Positions 35,001 through 47,334 of a stretch of DNA of 64,000 nucleotides are shown one piece after another. The stretch is from Metridium senile (taxonomy: Eukaryota > Cnidaria > Anthozoa > Actiniaria > Metridiidae). Location of the stretch: the NCBI GenBank assembly GCA_949775045.1, contig OX459099.1, positions 1,644,501 through 1,708,500 of the forward strand. The letters are read 5' to 3'. The notes below the pieces were generated by a model. That model saw nothing but the letters and a program-made list of their open reading frames with translations. It was not told the origin of the DNA and ran no database searches. The position numbers and the translations under genes were made by a program. Position 1 is the stretch's first letter, and each line of letters starts with the position of its first letter.

Positions 35001-37415
35001 TTTTCTTAGGGATTTTCAGAATGATAGCTATATGCGAAGGCGATTTTTATAGTGTTGTGCATCTCGCAACTGCCTTTTCTCACAATGACGTCACAGTTTG
35101 TTTACAACCAAAAATGGTTAAAAGGTCTAAACATTCGTCGAATATAATTTCGTTTGGAATGTCTTGTATATTTACTTGAAAAACGTGTTTATTATCTTGT
35201 TCAGTTGATCGAATTTCACTGTTTTTGCTGATCAAATTTCAAACTAGAATATATCCCATATATATACATGATATATAGTGATCATGACCCCAGTTATATT
35301 AGTATTGAAACAAGTAATTTTTATGTTACGTTTAATAAGTGGAATGACAAAAAATTGCCACTAAATAAAAGAAAAAAAATATTATAATTTGCTTCCTCCA
35401 CCCTCAATCGCTTATGTCCTGTTTTCCCCTTTCTTAACACAGGAAGCCCGATCGGTTCTAAGTGGAGGAGGCTAGTTTTCATACTAGAACGTTATTAATT
35501 AATCGGGATTAGAGTATAAAATACAACACCCTAAGCAACAAATTATACTTCCCGTGTGTTTTTCAAATATTGCTAGTTTAGTAGAAGCAGCCGTGAGAAA
35601 CAGACCTCAAGCTTTTCAGTTATGAATAGATAATCCGCTTTCTTGTCACTTAACAACAGATTGTCTGTCTGAAAGTACTGTTTCCATTTAAATGGATGCA
35701 GTTTGGTTGCAAAAAGAGATATACTTTCATTCATTTTGGCCAAATCACGTACAGAAATACGGAATAATGTTTATGAAACGATATGCAGTAAATATTTACT
35801 TGTACCCCTGTAAAGAGAAACAAAAAACATTTTTGGTTTTGACTCCAACAGAGATGTAAGCCGCCGTTATTTTCCTGTAGAGCAAATCGCTTTCAATATC
35901 TCCTATCTCCACAGGTAGCCCAAGCTCATGATATATCTTGATTTTGTCTCTGCAACGTTTCTTATGCCAGCGCACGGGTGGAGTCTTTTCTCCATTGTGA
36001 AATTTATGTTCCACTGAAAGAATTAAATTATTTGCATTGTTAATAAATGGAAACTAGCGAGTAAACTAGTATAGGCTGCGTCGGTGTTTGATATAAACGA
36101 TTGGTAATATAATGAATTTGTAACACCGTAAAAAATATTGACTTAACTTTACTGACGTTTCGAGCTTTAGTCCTTCAGGTCCTCGGAGTAAATTTGTCAA
36201 TACATTGTTAATACATTTTCCCAATTCTTACAATAAGTTATATTTTTCATTAGCTTACCGTGTGAGAAGACGATCAAGCGGACTCAGAGAAAGGCAGTCC
36301 AATGAGTCCAACAAATCGGACACGACTCCAAAGGTATAGTCCTGCAATAGCTATTATTACAGTTTTAGGCAAATGATTTTGAAAAATGGATTCAAGTCAT
36401 AGCTTTCGGGACAATTTTGTTTTGCCAGAGAGCTGTGACTTGCATTTAACTATAATGAGCTATTGACGCAGTAAGGAAACTCTTCTGCATGTATTACACA
36501 GGAAGCCCAATAATTCACAGAAAATCCAAAGTGAAATGAATATGGTAACTTCAGCATGTCAAGCATGCGAATTGAAATAAACAGTTTTCACTGACTTTGT
36601 CCGACCTATTTTTATTTGGATTTTTCTGCTTGTTTCGCTGCTATAACCTAGGTCATCTTCGGGAACCCAGGGGTAATCTTCTGTCGCTCGTTTCTCGCTT
36701 CCAGAATAAATACCCCTGGGAACGTAGTCTGTTGGAGCTTGTTCCGGAAGTCAAAATTCAGCTCTTTCCTGATTGGTCGAACTTATTAGGTCGACCAATG
36801 AAAATCAAGATAGATATATAAAGAAAGTCGTTAAATAAATTTGAATTTTGACTTCCGGAACAAGCTCCAACAGACTACGTTCCCAGGGGTATTTATTCTG
36901 GGAGCGAGAAACGAGCGACAGAAGATTACCCCTGGGTTCCCGAGGATGAACCTAGGTCTAAACAGAGGGACTAACTCTGGTCTAAATATATATAACATCT
37001 ACACTCGGTAATAAATAGCTATAAATTCAACATGACTCATCAAGCTTGACTAAGGGTATAGGTACATATTTTTTCAGTTATCACAAACTCAGTTCTCACG
37101 TTACGTTCCATACACAGGAAGCCCAACTCGGTTCACAGATTTTGTAAGACACAGGAAACCCAAGCCGTTTCCAACTTCAAACTGTACGGATTTTTTGTGA
37201 GTGGCGTGTGCGTTTGTCTGTCTGCTTGATTGTATTAGTATTGTAGATTATAATAAGTGAATTAATTACGTGTTATTGTTTGTTATAGAAAAAGAAAACA
37301 ATAGTCTTTCGTACAAGTCCACCATCAAAAAAGCCCAAGGACTCTCCTATCAAGCGTTTGTCAAATCTCAATAAGAAAACAACGAAAAAACAAAGACGAC
37401 TTCAAGGGCTCAAAG
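32065..37415 (+). CDS. UPF0547-type zinc-ribbon protein (C16orf87-like), partial, split gene
   Basis: Exons seen: 32065-32091 (ends AAG|gtgagt), 34756-34837 (acceptor ttctgttag, donor gtaagt), a proposed 26-nt micro-exon 37118-37143 (cacag|GAAGCCC...TTTT|gtaaga), and 37289-37415, which runs into the 200-N gap. Phases agree (0, 1, 0) only if the micro-exon is used. Exons 1 and 2 join to give a ribbon MLCIACNSKVHASIKICSCG followed by HVF, with spacing C-x2-C-x10-C-x-C-G, the same as in the vertebrate UPF0547 protein C16orf87. Exon 4 is very basic (about one third Lys/Arg: KKPKDSP, NKKTTKKQRRLQ), like the basic stretch after the ribbon in that family. The conserved C-terminal segment is not visible and may be in the gap. 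The family is small and probably nuclear; its biochemical role is unknown. The start is the only in-frame Met before the first Cys pair. Confidence 0.6.
32092..34755 (+). other. Intron 1 of the zinc-ribbon gene
   Basis: 2.66 kb between strong gtgagt and ttctgttag sites. It contains an old duplication at about 33440-33600 (AGAGC(T/C)TTTCGTT...AAATCGAATT twice, ~80-100 bp apart). At 34256-34371 lies a decayed repeat sharing AACGAGTTGAAGTTCG with 19913. Other open frames here are unrecognised. Confidence 0.5.
36057..36190 (+). repeat. Dispersed repeat family 3, copy B
   Basis: Runs from GCGAGTAAACTAGTATAGGC through TCGGTGTTTGATATAAACG and AACACCGTAAAAAATATTG to TGACGTTTCGAGCTTTAGTC. Lies within the zinc-ribbon gene's second intron, same strand. 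Confidence 0.8.
36645..36958. mobile_element. Long fold-back element, ~116-bp arms
   Basis: Left arm 36645-36760 (starts AACCTAGGTCATCTTCGGGA, ends GGAAGTCAAAATTCA) and right arm 36842-36958 are reverse complements with only a few mismatches. The spacer is about 81 bp. The open frame at 36597-36821 is part of it. It sits in an intron of the zinc-ribbon gene. Confidence 0.85.
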
Positions 37416-37615
37416 NNNNNNNNNNNNNNNNNNNNNNNNNNNNNNNNNNNNNNNNNNNNNNNNNNNNNNNNNNNNNNNNNNNNNNNNNNNNNNNNNNNNN
37501 NNNNNNNNNNNNNNNNNNNNNNNNNNNNNNNNNNNNNNNNNNNNNNNNNNNNNNNNNNNNNNNNNNNNNNNNNNNNNNNNNNNNNNNNNNNNNNNNNNNN
37601 NNNNNNNNNNNNNNN
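37416..37615. other. Assembly gap (200 N)
   Basis: Exactly 200 undetermined bases, probably a fixed-size scaffold gap. It truncates the last visible exon of the zinc-ribbon gene, so the real missing length is unknown. Confidence 0.98.
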
Positions 37616-40600
37616 AATCAAAATAAAATTCTAACATAAATTACAACCCTGATACTTATTTAATAATCACGTTATTAATAATTTTAAATTAGAGTGCACG
37701 TCATATATCCGTGAAACATTTTGAAAACTAGATGTGTATTGTCGGATTGCACTATTTTGTACAGACTTGTGGATATCCGGTTTTCATATCGAGCAAGGGA
37801 CTGGAACAAACCCCTTCACAGGAAAGAACAAATACAAATTAGTAAGAATTGAAAGTTGCAACAAGTTTGTGCAAATTGCAACGAAATTATGGTATTTTAT
37901 TTGTTTTCGAAAATGCCAGGAATGTATGGTTTGGAAGGACACCATACATTTCTCTGTAATTTTGGCAGAGTTTGGATGCTCATAATGTTTTTTTCTATTT
38001 AGCCAAACGTTCTGAACCCTGGTCAATAAGCTTATATTTGGTTACTTTCCCATGAGACGGGGTTATTTTTTCTGGAACCATAGTCACATTAGTTTTTCAC
38101 ACTCGTACCCAGTCCCTTGCTCGATATAAAAAAGGCGAATTGTATCATTCATTGCGATGTGCATCGGGTTGATAACTCAATGCTATTTCGCTGGATTTTG
38201 AAGTGCACCTTGCCAGTAGAATAGGACAATCTCGAACTCTAGTCTTTCCACAGGAAGCCCAATGTGAAAAGTTCTGGCGAACCAGACCCGAACTGTCATT
38301 GTATAATAGATAGTTAGTGCACAGGTTATCCTTTTATATGGTTTGGGTTGGCTCATCTTTTGACAAGGACGAAATAGTCACCTTTCTATATATTGGGATA
38401 GCGCAGATAAAGCCGAAATCTTCACCCTCTACGTAACACGATTCGACCCCTCAGATACATTGAATGTTCTAGCTGGGAACTCACTAATTAATAATAAACT
38501 TCAATAATTTTGCTTTCTCTATTTTTGAATAAAAATTGGTCTTCTAGTATATTCATTAATCGATTTAATCTATTAGTTATTATTTTTAATGTCCGATGTT
38601 TGTTTTCGTTTGATTTCATCCCAAAGGAAGCCCGACTATAAAAACGGCTGCGAGGGAGACTAGATCCCTCTTCGTGCCATATAAACATTGATCCATTTAG
38701 ATAAGTCCACTAATCTGTTTAAGTATTTGGTGAACTACGCCAACTATTCAATGTGTTGGTCATGTCCAGACGTACATTCCAGCACACAACTGACAACGTA
38801 TCGTGCGGTCGAGAATGTGCAGTGCGGAGGTCAAAAATTTAAAGGATTTTTTATTGGCACTAAATGTTCACGTAATCCAAACATGGACGAGACACGGACA
38901 ACACACGTCACTATGCAAGCATTTTCAAATCGGATAGAGTCACTTAAAAGGTCGAAGCTCAAGACAATTATTTTTTCTCTGGCACGTGAAATTGTTTGGT
39001 AGTAGTATTCCTCTTGACCCGTATCAAGAGAGCATAAATACTTATGCTTTCTTGCCCGTATGTAATCTATCTTTGTTTGCGAGCTGTGTTTACAATATTG
39101 CCATCGGTATATGCTTTTGAAAAGCTTGTGTTTGACAACGTATTTAGTAATCACATAAAGGTCAAAACTTAATACAAAGTTATTTTCTGGCGTGTAAGCA
39201 AATGTTTTGGCAGTATAAAACGGTCAAAGCTAAACAAAGCTGTTTTTCTGTCAGTATGTACACAAATTTTTGGCAGCATATATATAGGGTGTTCCTCTTG
39301 ACCTTTGTTAATCTCTTTTTGTTTACGATCTGTGTTCACTTCTTCTTAAAATTTAAACCTACGCCGCACACTGATTTGGAAGTCTTTGAGGTTTCGGTTA
39401 TGAATCATCCACTACATACTATATAGGTCATACTTTCAGACGAAAAAAAATCAGGTGTTTAATTTCCTCTTATAACGAGTGTTAAACTTAGTCTCCCGCA
39501 TGCCATTTTCCCCGCGAACTATGTTCATACAATTATCCCCATACATCTTGGTCTACTCACGATACCTCCATTAAAACTATGTAAATATCTCAGATGGTTG
39601 TGTATTTCTAATACTTTCACATGATCAATCAATGTTTTTATTACCGTTATTCAAACTTTCAAAACTGAGCTGAGAAATGGAAAATACAAAGCTAAAGTTA
39701 AGCAATAGGAAACAGTAAACGGAGGCCAAATGTGCGTTCTCTTATATATCATGTGTTCTTTCGTAAGTTTTTATGTTCTCTCACGGCCAAACTATCCAAA
39801 ATGGTACATTTTAAAAACACACACATTTCTGTTCTTTTCACAAATTCCAATCACATCGTCGAAAATGTTTTTGTCCTCCTGGTAGACCTGGTACTTTGTG
39901 GTAATCTTGGACAATTTTCCTGATTCTTCCTGGTTCTCCTAACCAACTGGCTCTTTATGGTTCTCTTGCTCAGTCTCATTGTTTCTTCAAGGTTCCGGCA
40001 TTGGTGCATACGTACAGCGGTGTTTCTTGTTTGTCTGAATCCCGTGATTTTCTCCTGTTTCTTGTAAATGTTATGGTTCTTCTTGCTTGTTGCAGAGATC
40101 TCCTGGTTTTCCTGGCTTTCCTGGATCTTCGATACGTGGTTCTTCCCAAATCAACTGATAAGTGAGCTGTCTCCATCCCTCTCTTCTCCCTCCCTCTCTT
40201 CTCCCTCCCTCTCTTCTCCCTCCTTCTCATTTATTGGATGAAATCTGACCAAAGATGTTTAGAATTAATGCCGAGAACTCAGATCTTTAATTAACATTCT
40301 ACTAGGTCTTTGAAAAAAAAAATTACCAAACTATATTGTGATTGCAAAACTCATAAACCCAGATAATCGGCGAAAAATCCATAGTTTGTCCTAATCAAAT
40401 CTTCACTGAGTAATTGATGTATATTGAAAGGATAGGAAGCCATTAATCAACGGATGGGACAGGCACACCCTAAACTTTTGTCGATCCTATAAAGAGATCA
40501 GCTTTACGTTTACTTGTCCTATAACAATATATGTAGTTAAGAGTTTCTCTTCTTGGCCGGATGAAATACATGTATATTGAGTACAAAGGGGACAAATTAA

Positions 40601-41790
40601 TAGAAGTATATGTAGAGTTAGTGATTAATAATGCATTCTAGAGTCGACATGTGGTTTTCACTCTAAAGGATTAACAAATAATATTGCGCAAACGACTGAA
40701 ATAAACTGTAAATGACGCACACCAATATCCGTTTTTAATAATCGACTGTGGTAAAAGGTGTGCTTATAGCTCAAGGGCTTCGCTGTACTGACTCTAATTT
40801 GTAAAAACTTCCTAAGTAATGCACAACAGAGTAAACGAAATACAAAAGCAAACCGAGTGGAGAGGAACAGCTCAGGGAGAAACGCGGTTCAAAAGACCTC
40901 AAAATGGACTAGAGATGGAAGAAATCACTGGACGAAAATAGGGAGGAAGTAGAAACATCTAAAATAATTATGGAGATGGGAGATAAACACTATAAAAAGT
41001 GGGTAGAAGTTTAAACAGACATATCAGTTACTATGCCGAAAGTCTTTAGTTAAATATAGAATCTATATAATGCGTCTAAGCTTCGGGCTTTGATCATTTG
41101 TAGTAAGTCTCGGTCTTTCTGTAAAATCAGTGAAACCGGGTAGAATTGAACTGATATCAAGACTCGCTTTTACTTTTCACTGCATTTTTGAATAAACAAT
41201 CCATTTTGCTTAGGGCTTAATTGATCGGCATTTGTAAAACTATTGGATCTACCGCGCAAAGTAATTCTACTTCGACGCACACTATATAATAATGTTTTCA
41301 AGACTATTTAGGCAGTTTTTGCATCGCTTCTGGGAAGTGCTGATACATTTCTGGATCATTCTGTCATAGTCTTGAATGTAGCATGGATGTACCATGATGA
41401 TAATTGTTATTAAAAAGGAAACCAATTAAAATATGATTTCAAACGAGACAAGTGGTGAAATAATAGAGTCTGATTAAAGATCACATGCAGTTATCTAGAT
41501 CATCCGGTGCATTTTCTAACGCTCACAATTATTGATTACTATATGAACTCACATATTCAATTCCAAAGAAGGAGTAGTCTTATATGTCTATTTAATTTGA
41601 TTTTCTTGTGGCCTTTCGGAAAAAACACGGCACGTATAACTCAATAAATATCGATCAATAAAATCGCATATTTCAAACGTCTCAAAAGGTAGCTTTGTCT
41701 ACATAAACCAGCCATTGAGTTCTATTATTTACTTTTGCCATTTCTCGAGTACTTTCTTCCTAAAGCTCGTTATATTGAAGTGATATTTCT
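37616..41790. other. Gene-poor stretch right of the gap
   Basis: No exon could be tied to the zinc-ribbon gene or to any recognised family. Frames at 37734-37985, 38688-39002 and 39732-39923 (+) are unrecognised. A 16-bp C/T-rich tandem repeat (TCCCTCTCTTCTCCC-type, three units) lies at 40177-40225. Confidence 0.4.
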
Positions 41791-42159
41791 ATGAGCATTT
41801 TCTATCCTCTCGAACAAGGCCACGTACAACTAGTTCATATTCATAATTGTTCCTTTTTTATTGTTACTTCCTACACGAAATTTCCTGAACTGATATGGAC
41901 AAAAGCAGCTGGTTTGTTCAGTCAAAACACGAGGTTAACGCCTACACGGAAGAGATTCACAGACGTAAGAACCTTACGTTTTAAAACGTATCCATTAAAT
42001 AATTTCCATTTAATCAGACCACAAGGGTTCACGTGCGCAAATATTCATTTACGTATAGGGGCCTTACGTGGAATTGGACCAGTCTTGTTTTCGATTGCGG
42101 AAGTATTCAAAAACATTGCAGCCTCGCGTTTTGAAAGTTTAACGGTATATATCGACTAA
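41791..42159 (+). other. 122-codon open frame of unknown status
   Basis: The frame is open from an ATG but shows no domain, signal peptide or repeat that I recognise. It ends in a segment duplicated just downstream (next entry), which argues for a non-coding repeat. I would not call a gene here without transcript support. Confidence 0.15.
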
Positions 42160-42280
42160 AACGCAGCTGGCTTTCGAGCTTTTGTCGGTGGCATTTACGT
42201 AGGGGCCTTATACGTGGAATTGAACCCGGCAGTCTTGTTGTCGTGGGGAAGTATTCAAAAACATTGCAAACGCAGCTAGC
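42048..42280. repeat. ~140-bp-spaced direct duplication
   Basis: GGGGCCTTACGTGGAATTGG near 42058 and GGGGCCTTATACGTGGAATT near 42200 start two copies. Both continue CAGTCTTGTT(T/G)TCG and GGAAGTATTCAAAAACATTG. Confidence 0.8.
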
Positions 42281-42479
42281 TTTTAAGATAATTCACTATA
42301 GCTTGAATAAAATTATAAAGGTTTTCCATCGTGGATATGAGATACTGAGAAAAAAAATTACTCGAACAATTCGTTTGTCTCACAAATGTCGAATGTTTGG
42401 ATTGCGATGTTTCGACTGCATGCTGGTATTATTACTGCTTCCAGTCGTTCTTTCAGCGGTAAAAACACGAGGATGATGC

Positions 42480-45400
42480 CTTATGAAGCAATTCGCTAAC
42501 GTAAAAATATACGTTGGAACCTTGCGTTTAGAAATGTATCGTTACAGCTAATACGTTACTAGCGCAGCCAAATTGTAAAATATAAGTTTTAGTGAAAAAC
42601 AGATAGTTTTAAATATATCGTGACATAGGTATCGGACTGTAGTTATCTTATTTGGTGTTACTTTACCACAGTCTAATTAATTTTTGATGCCTCCTGTGGC
42701 TTATTTTGAGCGGGAAACTACTCATTCACTAGCTACTACAACAGCATATCTGGACAGTAAATTCTTAGCGTTCTCAACTATCGTTTAACCGTCGAGGTAA
42801 AATATTCAAATATACATCTCAGAGCTTTCTGGACTGTATACCTGTCCAAATGTTTTCTAGTCGATCGTTATATTTACAAACATACTCATTGTTGTTGTAA
42901 GAATAAGTTGCTTAGATACATATAAATAGTAAACATAGTAGTATTGGTGGTGAATAATTAACGAATGTAAACAAACAATTACTCATAGCCCAAATTCGAC
43001 ATACGTAGTAGAAAAATATCTCAACTAAATAGATGCTAATATCTATCTGTCGGTGAGATTTTTTCAATAATGCTTTAATATTTATTGGAATTCTCTTCAA
43101 AGTTTCAAGTCATGTCTTGTTTGACTACAACGGTTTCAGTTTTTTCACTACGCATTCCTATTGTTTGTGTTTACCTAAGCAAATCATAGCATGTATGTGC
43201 TCGAAAGAAAAGCATTAAATAAATCTTGTTTTTGAACCTATTGATGATAAAAGGCTCTTTGTTTAGCCACAGTCTATAAACCCAAGCTTAATTTTGAGAA
43301 AATGCTAAGCCATACGAATCAGAAACAGGTTTTGAGACTGATCCAAGTTAAAAGCTGACTCATTTGTCAAGTTTTCACGCATTTATCTCCCTCCTATTAC
43401 TTTTAACTGCCCTTTTAACTTATCAAAAATATTTCTCATGTTTTGATGATAAAGGTGAAAAATGTATTTAGCTAAGTAGAGATTTCAGGGGTACATTTGT
43501 ATATAGTAAAATAGGAAGAAAACACCTGCACATTACTTCGTCAACATTACTAAAGGAAAATATTTTGACCGGCGAGTAGCGGGACCAACGCATCGAAGCG
43601 TTGAATTGTGAACTCTCGCCGTGTAGTAAAACTAGTACAATGTAATCATGCAGTTTACCACGTTTCCATCTAATTGGCTGAGAGCTTCAATTTTTATAGC
43701 ACATATAGAGTGTTGATGAAAACAGGATGATGGGTTATTAGTGGCTGTGGTGATTGCAATAAATCTTTGCGCTTCTCAATGTTCGCAATCAACACGAACA
43801 ATGTTACGGAATCTTTTCAAGTTCGGGTTTGGGTGTGGTGTGTTTTATTAGAAAGTATATTTCATGGTTACCATATATTCGGATAATATTTTTGTTTAGA
43901 AAAGCTTCCTGGTGAAAGATATGTCTTCCGTGACGATTCTACCCCCAAACACGTTGTCATCAGAATAAATTAAGCCTTTTCCAGCTAACTTTTGATAAGA
44001 TAAGCACGCGAGTATAGTAGCCAACAAATCTGGACATTTTCACAAATGTGATTTTACTACTATTAAGTTTCCTTCGCGCTAAAGTTTTTTAAATGCCCTT
44101 TGCTTGAAGTGTGGCAGACGAATTATCATCGATATCTGACCTGTTCTTTTCCATTCAATGGTGGTTACAATAGTGAGACAATTAGGCCTAAGTCAATGGT
44201 ATAAAAGGCACTTAAAGTTGGTACCACACTGCACGGTAGTTTGCGTGTATCTTTCGAAATAGTTAAAAATGTTAGTTTTACTCCCCAACTAATATGCATC
44301 GCAAACAATACTTCATGAGATGAAGTAACACAACAGGAACAGAAGAGGACGAACGTATTTTTCCTTTTGAAAGGAGAATTTGCGTGTTTTTACGCATTGG
44401 CTTCTAACGTAAACACATGGAGCCCTGCAGTAAGAGTCGTTTCTATATTACCATCACTAAGTTAAACAGTGATTCTAATGATAAATGCACCGATGCTCGC
44501 CGAATTGCATTAGATGCCAACAAATGTAATGATGCCATTCAAATCAATACTTTAGTTAATCATTTTTAAAGAATATAAGGATTAGCAAGTTAGCACGTAT
44601 GGAGTTTCGCAAGCGTCGGTAGAATGCTTTGAAGTACAGTCATTCATAGCAAGCGCGCATAGTTTCCAAGAAACATATAGTGTTTACGCGCGCAGATTAC
44701 GCGCCAAAAAAGGTAACTCAGCAAGGTGCCGCTCTCTTTTCATGACAAACAACTCAGTGTTACCAAGAAAGGGAATGTTTAGCGTTATGGCATTGTAATA
44801 TATTCGACTTGAATAATGATCAATATTTGGTTTTGTGTTAAGAGGTCCTGCTATGTGAAAAGGGGACCTCACATCGAGCTGTGTTCCTAGTGACCGAGTA
44901 AATACAAAGGTTACTGACGTACAACCGCACAAATGGCGAAAAAAATACCATGTTTTTTTTGTAAAAACTGAATTTATGAAAATAATGAAGTAAGTACAAA
45001 ACTGCTATTTGATTTGGTCACATCAAAAACTTCACTTTCGCGGTTATTTATTTCTAACCCAAACTGAAATAAACGTTAGCCAATCAGAATACTGTTCTAC
45101 TCTGCGGAATAAAACTCAAACTTTTATCCGGCACCTTTTGATCATACATTGCTTTTAGTGATATTAAATAATATAGTTTTTTTTTACTATAACTAAAATT
45201 ACGAGATCGTTTTGTGATAATTGTGTCAGTCGAAAAAAGGGAAACATCATTTTAATTTGAATTCATACAAAATTTAAAACAAAAGTACAAATCAATACTA
45301 ATAGATAAATAGGAAATGAATTTATAAGCAATAGACCTTGATTAAGTCCCTTGAAATTATCAATTCGTTGCTGGAGTCGAGCATCTAAAAGGTTTAACTA

Positions 45401-46090
45401 AAAAGACAGACATTAGTAATCTTATAAGTGGAAGTTACTTTTAATAATTGCTTTTTGAAATATTCGTTCACAGATGAATGAAAAGTCAAGTATTCATGAT
45501 ATTCACATCTATAATATAGCATAGGACAGATATCTTGAATTTGATTAGGCGGTTGTGAGAAATAAATGCAGATTATAATTTCTCAGACAAAATGAGTGGG
45601 TGGAAAGTGGAAAGCAATCTAGAATGGAAATCACCTAGACTACCTCCTTTAGATTAATATGTTAATCAGTTTCATTTCCAAACGGGAAGTTTTATTCTAG
45701 GCTTTTCTATAACAGTCGTTACTTCATGGATCGCTAACTATCAGCGATTTATTACGCGTCTAAATACCAATCTATAAAAGTTATTTGACGCAAGAATGAT
45801 TGAAGCAAAATACGGTGGGAATATTGCGACGAGCCATGACGACGGACGGTAACGTATGGAATGAAACCTCGCCCACGCTCAACAGCTCAGTATACATTTA
45901 TCATTCTGGTTAGGAAACTTGGACGTCAGAAGTTATAATTAAAGTTAAAAACGTGGCATGGGAAAAAGTTAGTGACAGTAGAATGAGGGAAAATGGGATA
46001 GCTTATGAGTTGAAATAACAACACACTGTTATTGTTATCATAACATGTTTATTATCTGTTCATATTATCCTTATTTTTGTACAAAATATA
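42480..46090. other. Gene-free stretch
   Basis: About 3.6 kb without recognised exon, RNA gene or well-defined element. Frames at 42912-43100 and 44684-44932 (-) are unrecognised. Confidence 0.4.
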
Positions 46091-46300
46091 TACTGAAGGA
46101 ATAGAAAACAAGGCAGCGTGCTCTATCGAGTCATAGAGCACGCGGGAATTTTAAGAAGACGAGAGAAGCGTTAGGAGAAGCACGACGCGTAGCGGAGTGC
46201 TTCTCAGCGCTTCTCAAGTCTTCTTAAAATTCCCAAGTGCTCTATGACTCAATAGAGCACTGCTGTCGAGTTTTCTATTTCTTTTATAAAATATTCAGTA
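46091..46300. mobile_element. Fold-back MITE (210 bp)
   Basis: The left half contains TACTGAA, AGAAAAC, GTGCTCTATCGAGTCATAGA and GGGAATTTTAAGAAGAC. The right half mirrors it (GTCTTCTTAAAATTCCC, TGCTCTATGACTCAATAGAG, GTTTTCT, TTCAGTA). Beyond the right end, 46320-46400 repeats GAGTTATAGAGAACGCTTCT and an AT tract, so a larger or second decayed copy adjoins it. Confidence 0.8.
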
Positions 46301-47334
46301 GTTAAAATCAAACGAATCGACGCTCCGTGCACTGTTGAGTTATAGAGAACGCTTCTCAGCCAATCAGAGCGCGCGATTTATATCAAATATTTTATAAAGA
46401 AAAATGTATAACAGACATCTAAGTAGTCTATCTAATACTCTATCAAAGATAACTATTTACAAATGGAATGGGAACTAACATATTTTTAAACTTATTGAAA
46501 AGAAAACAATCAATACCATAAAGACTACTTGCCAGCAAGATTTTTAACTTAATGATATTAAAATACCTTTGTTTAAGTGCTACATATATTCACAAGTAAA
46601 TGCTGTACATCTAAATACAACTCAAACAGACCAGAGATAAACCCTGTACTGAAATAACAATCAATTTGATTGAAGATATGCTCTATGTGCTACTAGTGCT
46701 AAACTAGTTTGGCTTTGCTTTGGTTAAACACCTTAAATTTCGCAATTACTATTTTCACATCTGTACAAAATATTATAAATATACACTCACTTGGAGTATT
46801 TCTGATATCTCAAAGATACGGGTCTCGAATTCACATATAATACAATCATTTTTTACAATCAAAATGTACATCATAAAACTCTACACAAAATATTGTGCGA
46901 AAAATATCTGCATAAATTAAATCTGCTAATAACACTTTTTTCTCAAAATAATGTGCCTTATCCTAAACTTCAACCATAAATATATAATATTTTCTAAATT
47001 GTATAGGTAGCTTTTCAAACAGCAAACACCCCAGACTGTTGATCAATCTACCACCAAATCGAACGTGTCGTCTTAAGATTCATTTGAATAATTTGTAGAC
47101 ATCGAAGATTGAGTGGAATGTTCAAAACAGTTACTATCTCCTTAAAATAAAAGTGACTTAGGAAAAACTACAAGCTAGAATTCCAAAAGAACTGCAATTT
47201 GTGGCTAAATATATACACGTTGTGTAGTAATTTAATATTCTCCAGCTGCCGTTTGTAAACATTACGAGCCAGACAGTTGTAGTGAGAAGAAAGAGCTCAT
47301 TAATATTCATATCTAGTCACATTTGGCGCAATGA
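46301..47334. other. Region downstream of CDC14-like gene
   Basis: Contains the 3' flank (minus strand) of the CDC14-like gene. No other exon recognised. Confidence 0.4.

Larger units (their letters stand above)
35438..38633 (+). repeat. Six spaced copies of the acceptor-like motif (C)ACAG|GAAGCCC
   Basis: The G of AG is followed by GAAGCCC at 35443, 36502, 37118, 38254 and 38627 (the last after CAAAG), and by GAAACCC at 37155. Upstream of most is a pyrimidine-containing stretch, as at a 3' splice site. Read in phase 1 (after exon 2 of the zinc-ribbon gene) they encode Gly-Ser-Pro-(Thr/Ile/Met), or Gly-Asn-Pro for 37155. The copy at 37118 has a good donor that restores frame into the next exon; 36502 has a weaker gtgaaa donor also in frame. 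They may be duplicated cassette exons or a short dispersed repeat that happens to end at an AG. Confidence 0.5.

Noticed and set aside
36597..36821. 74-codon open frame
   Set aside because: Half of it is one arm of a fold-back element.
38688..39002. 104-codon open frame as a gene
   Set aside because: No domain, no splice signals that extend it, and an overlapping antisense frame of similar length.
41791..42159. 122-codon open frame as a gene
   Set aside because: No recognisable domain, and its end lies in a locally duplicated segment; kept only as a low-confidence note.
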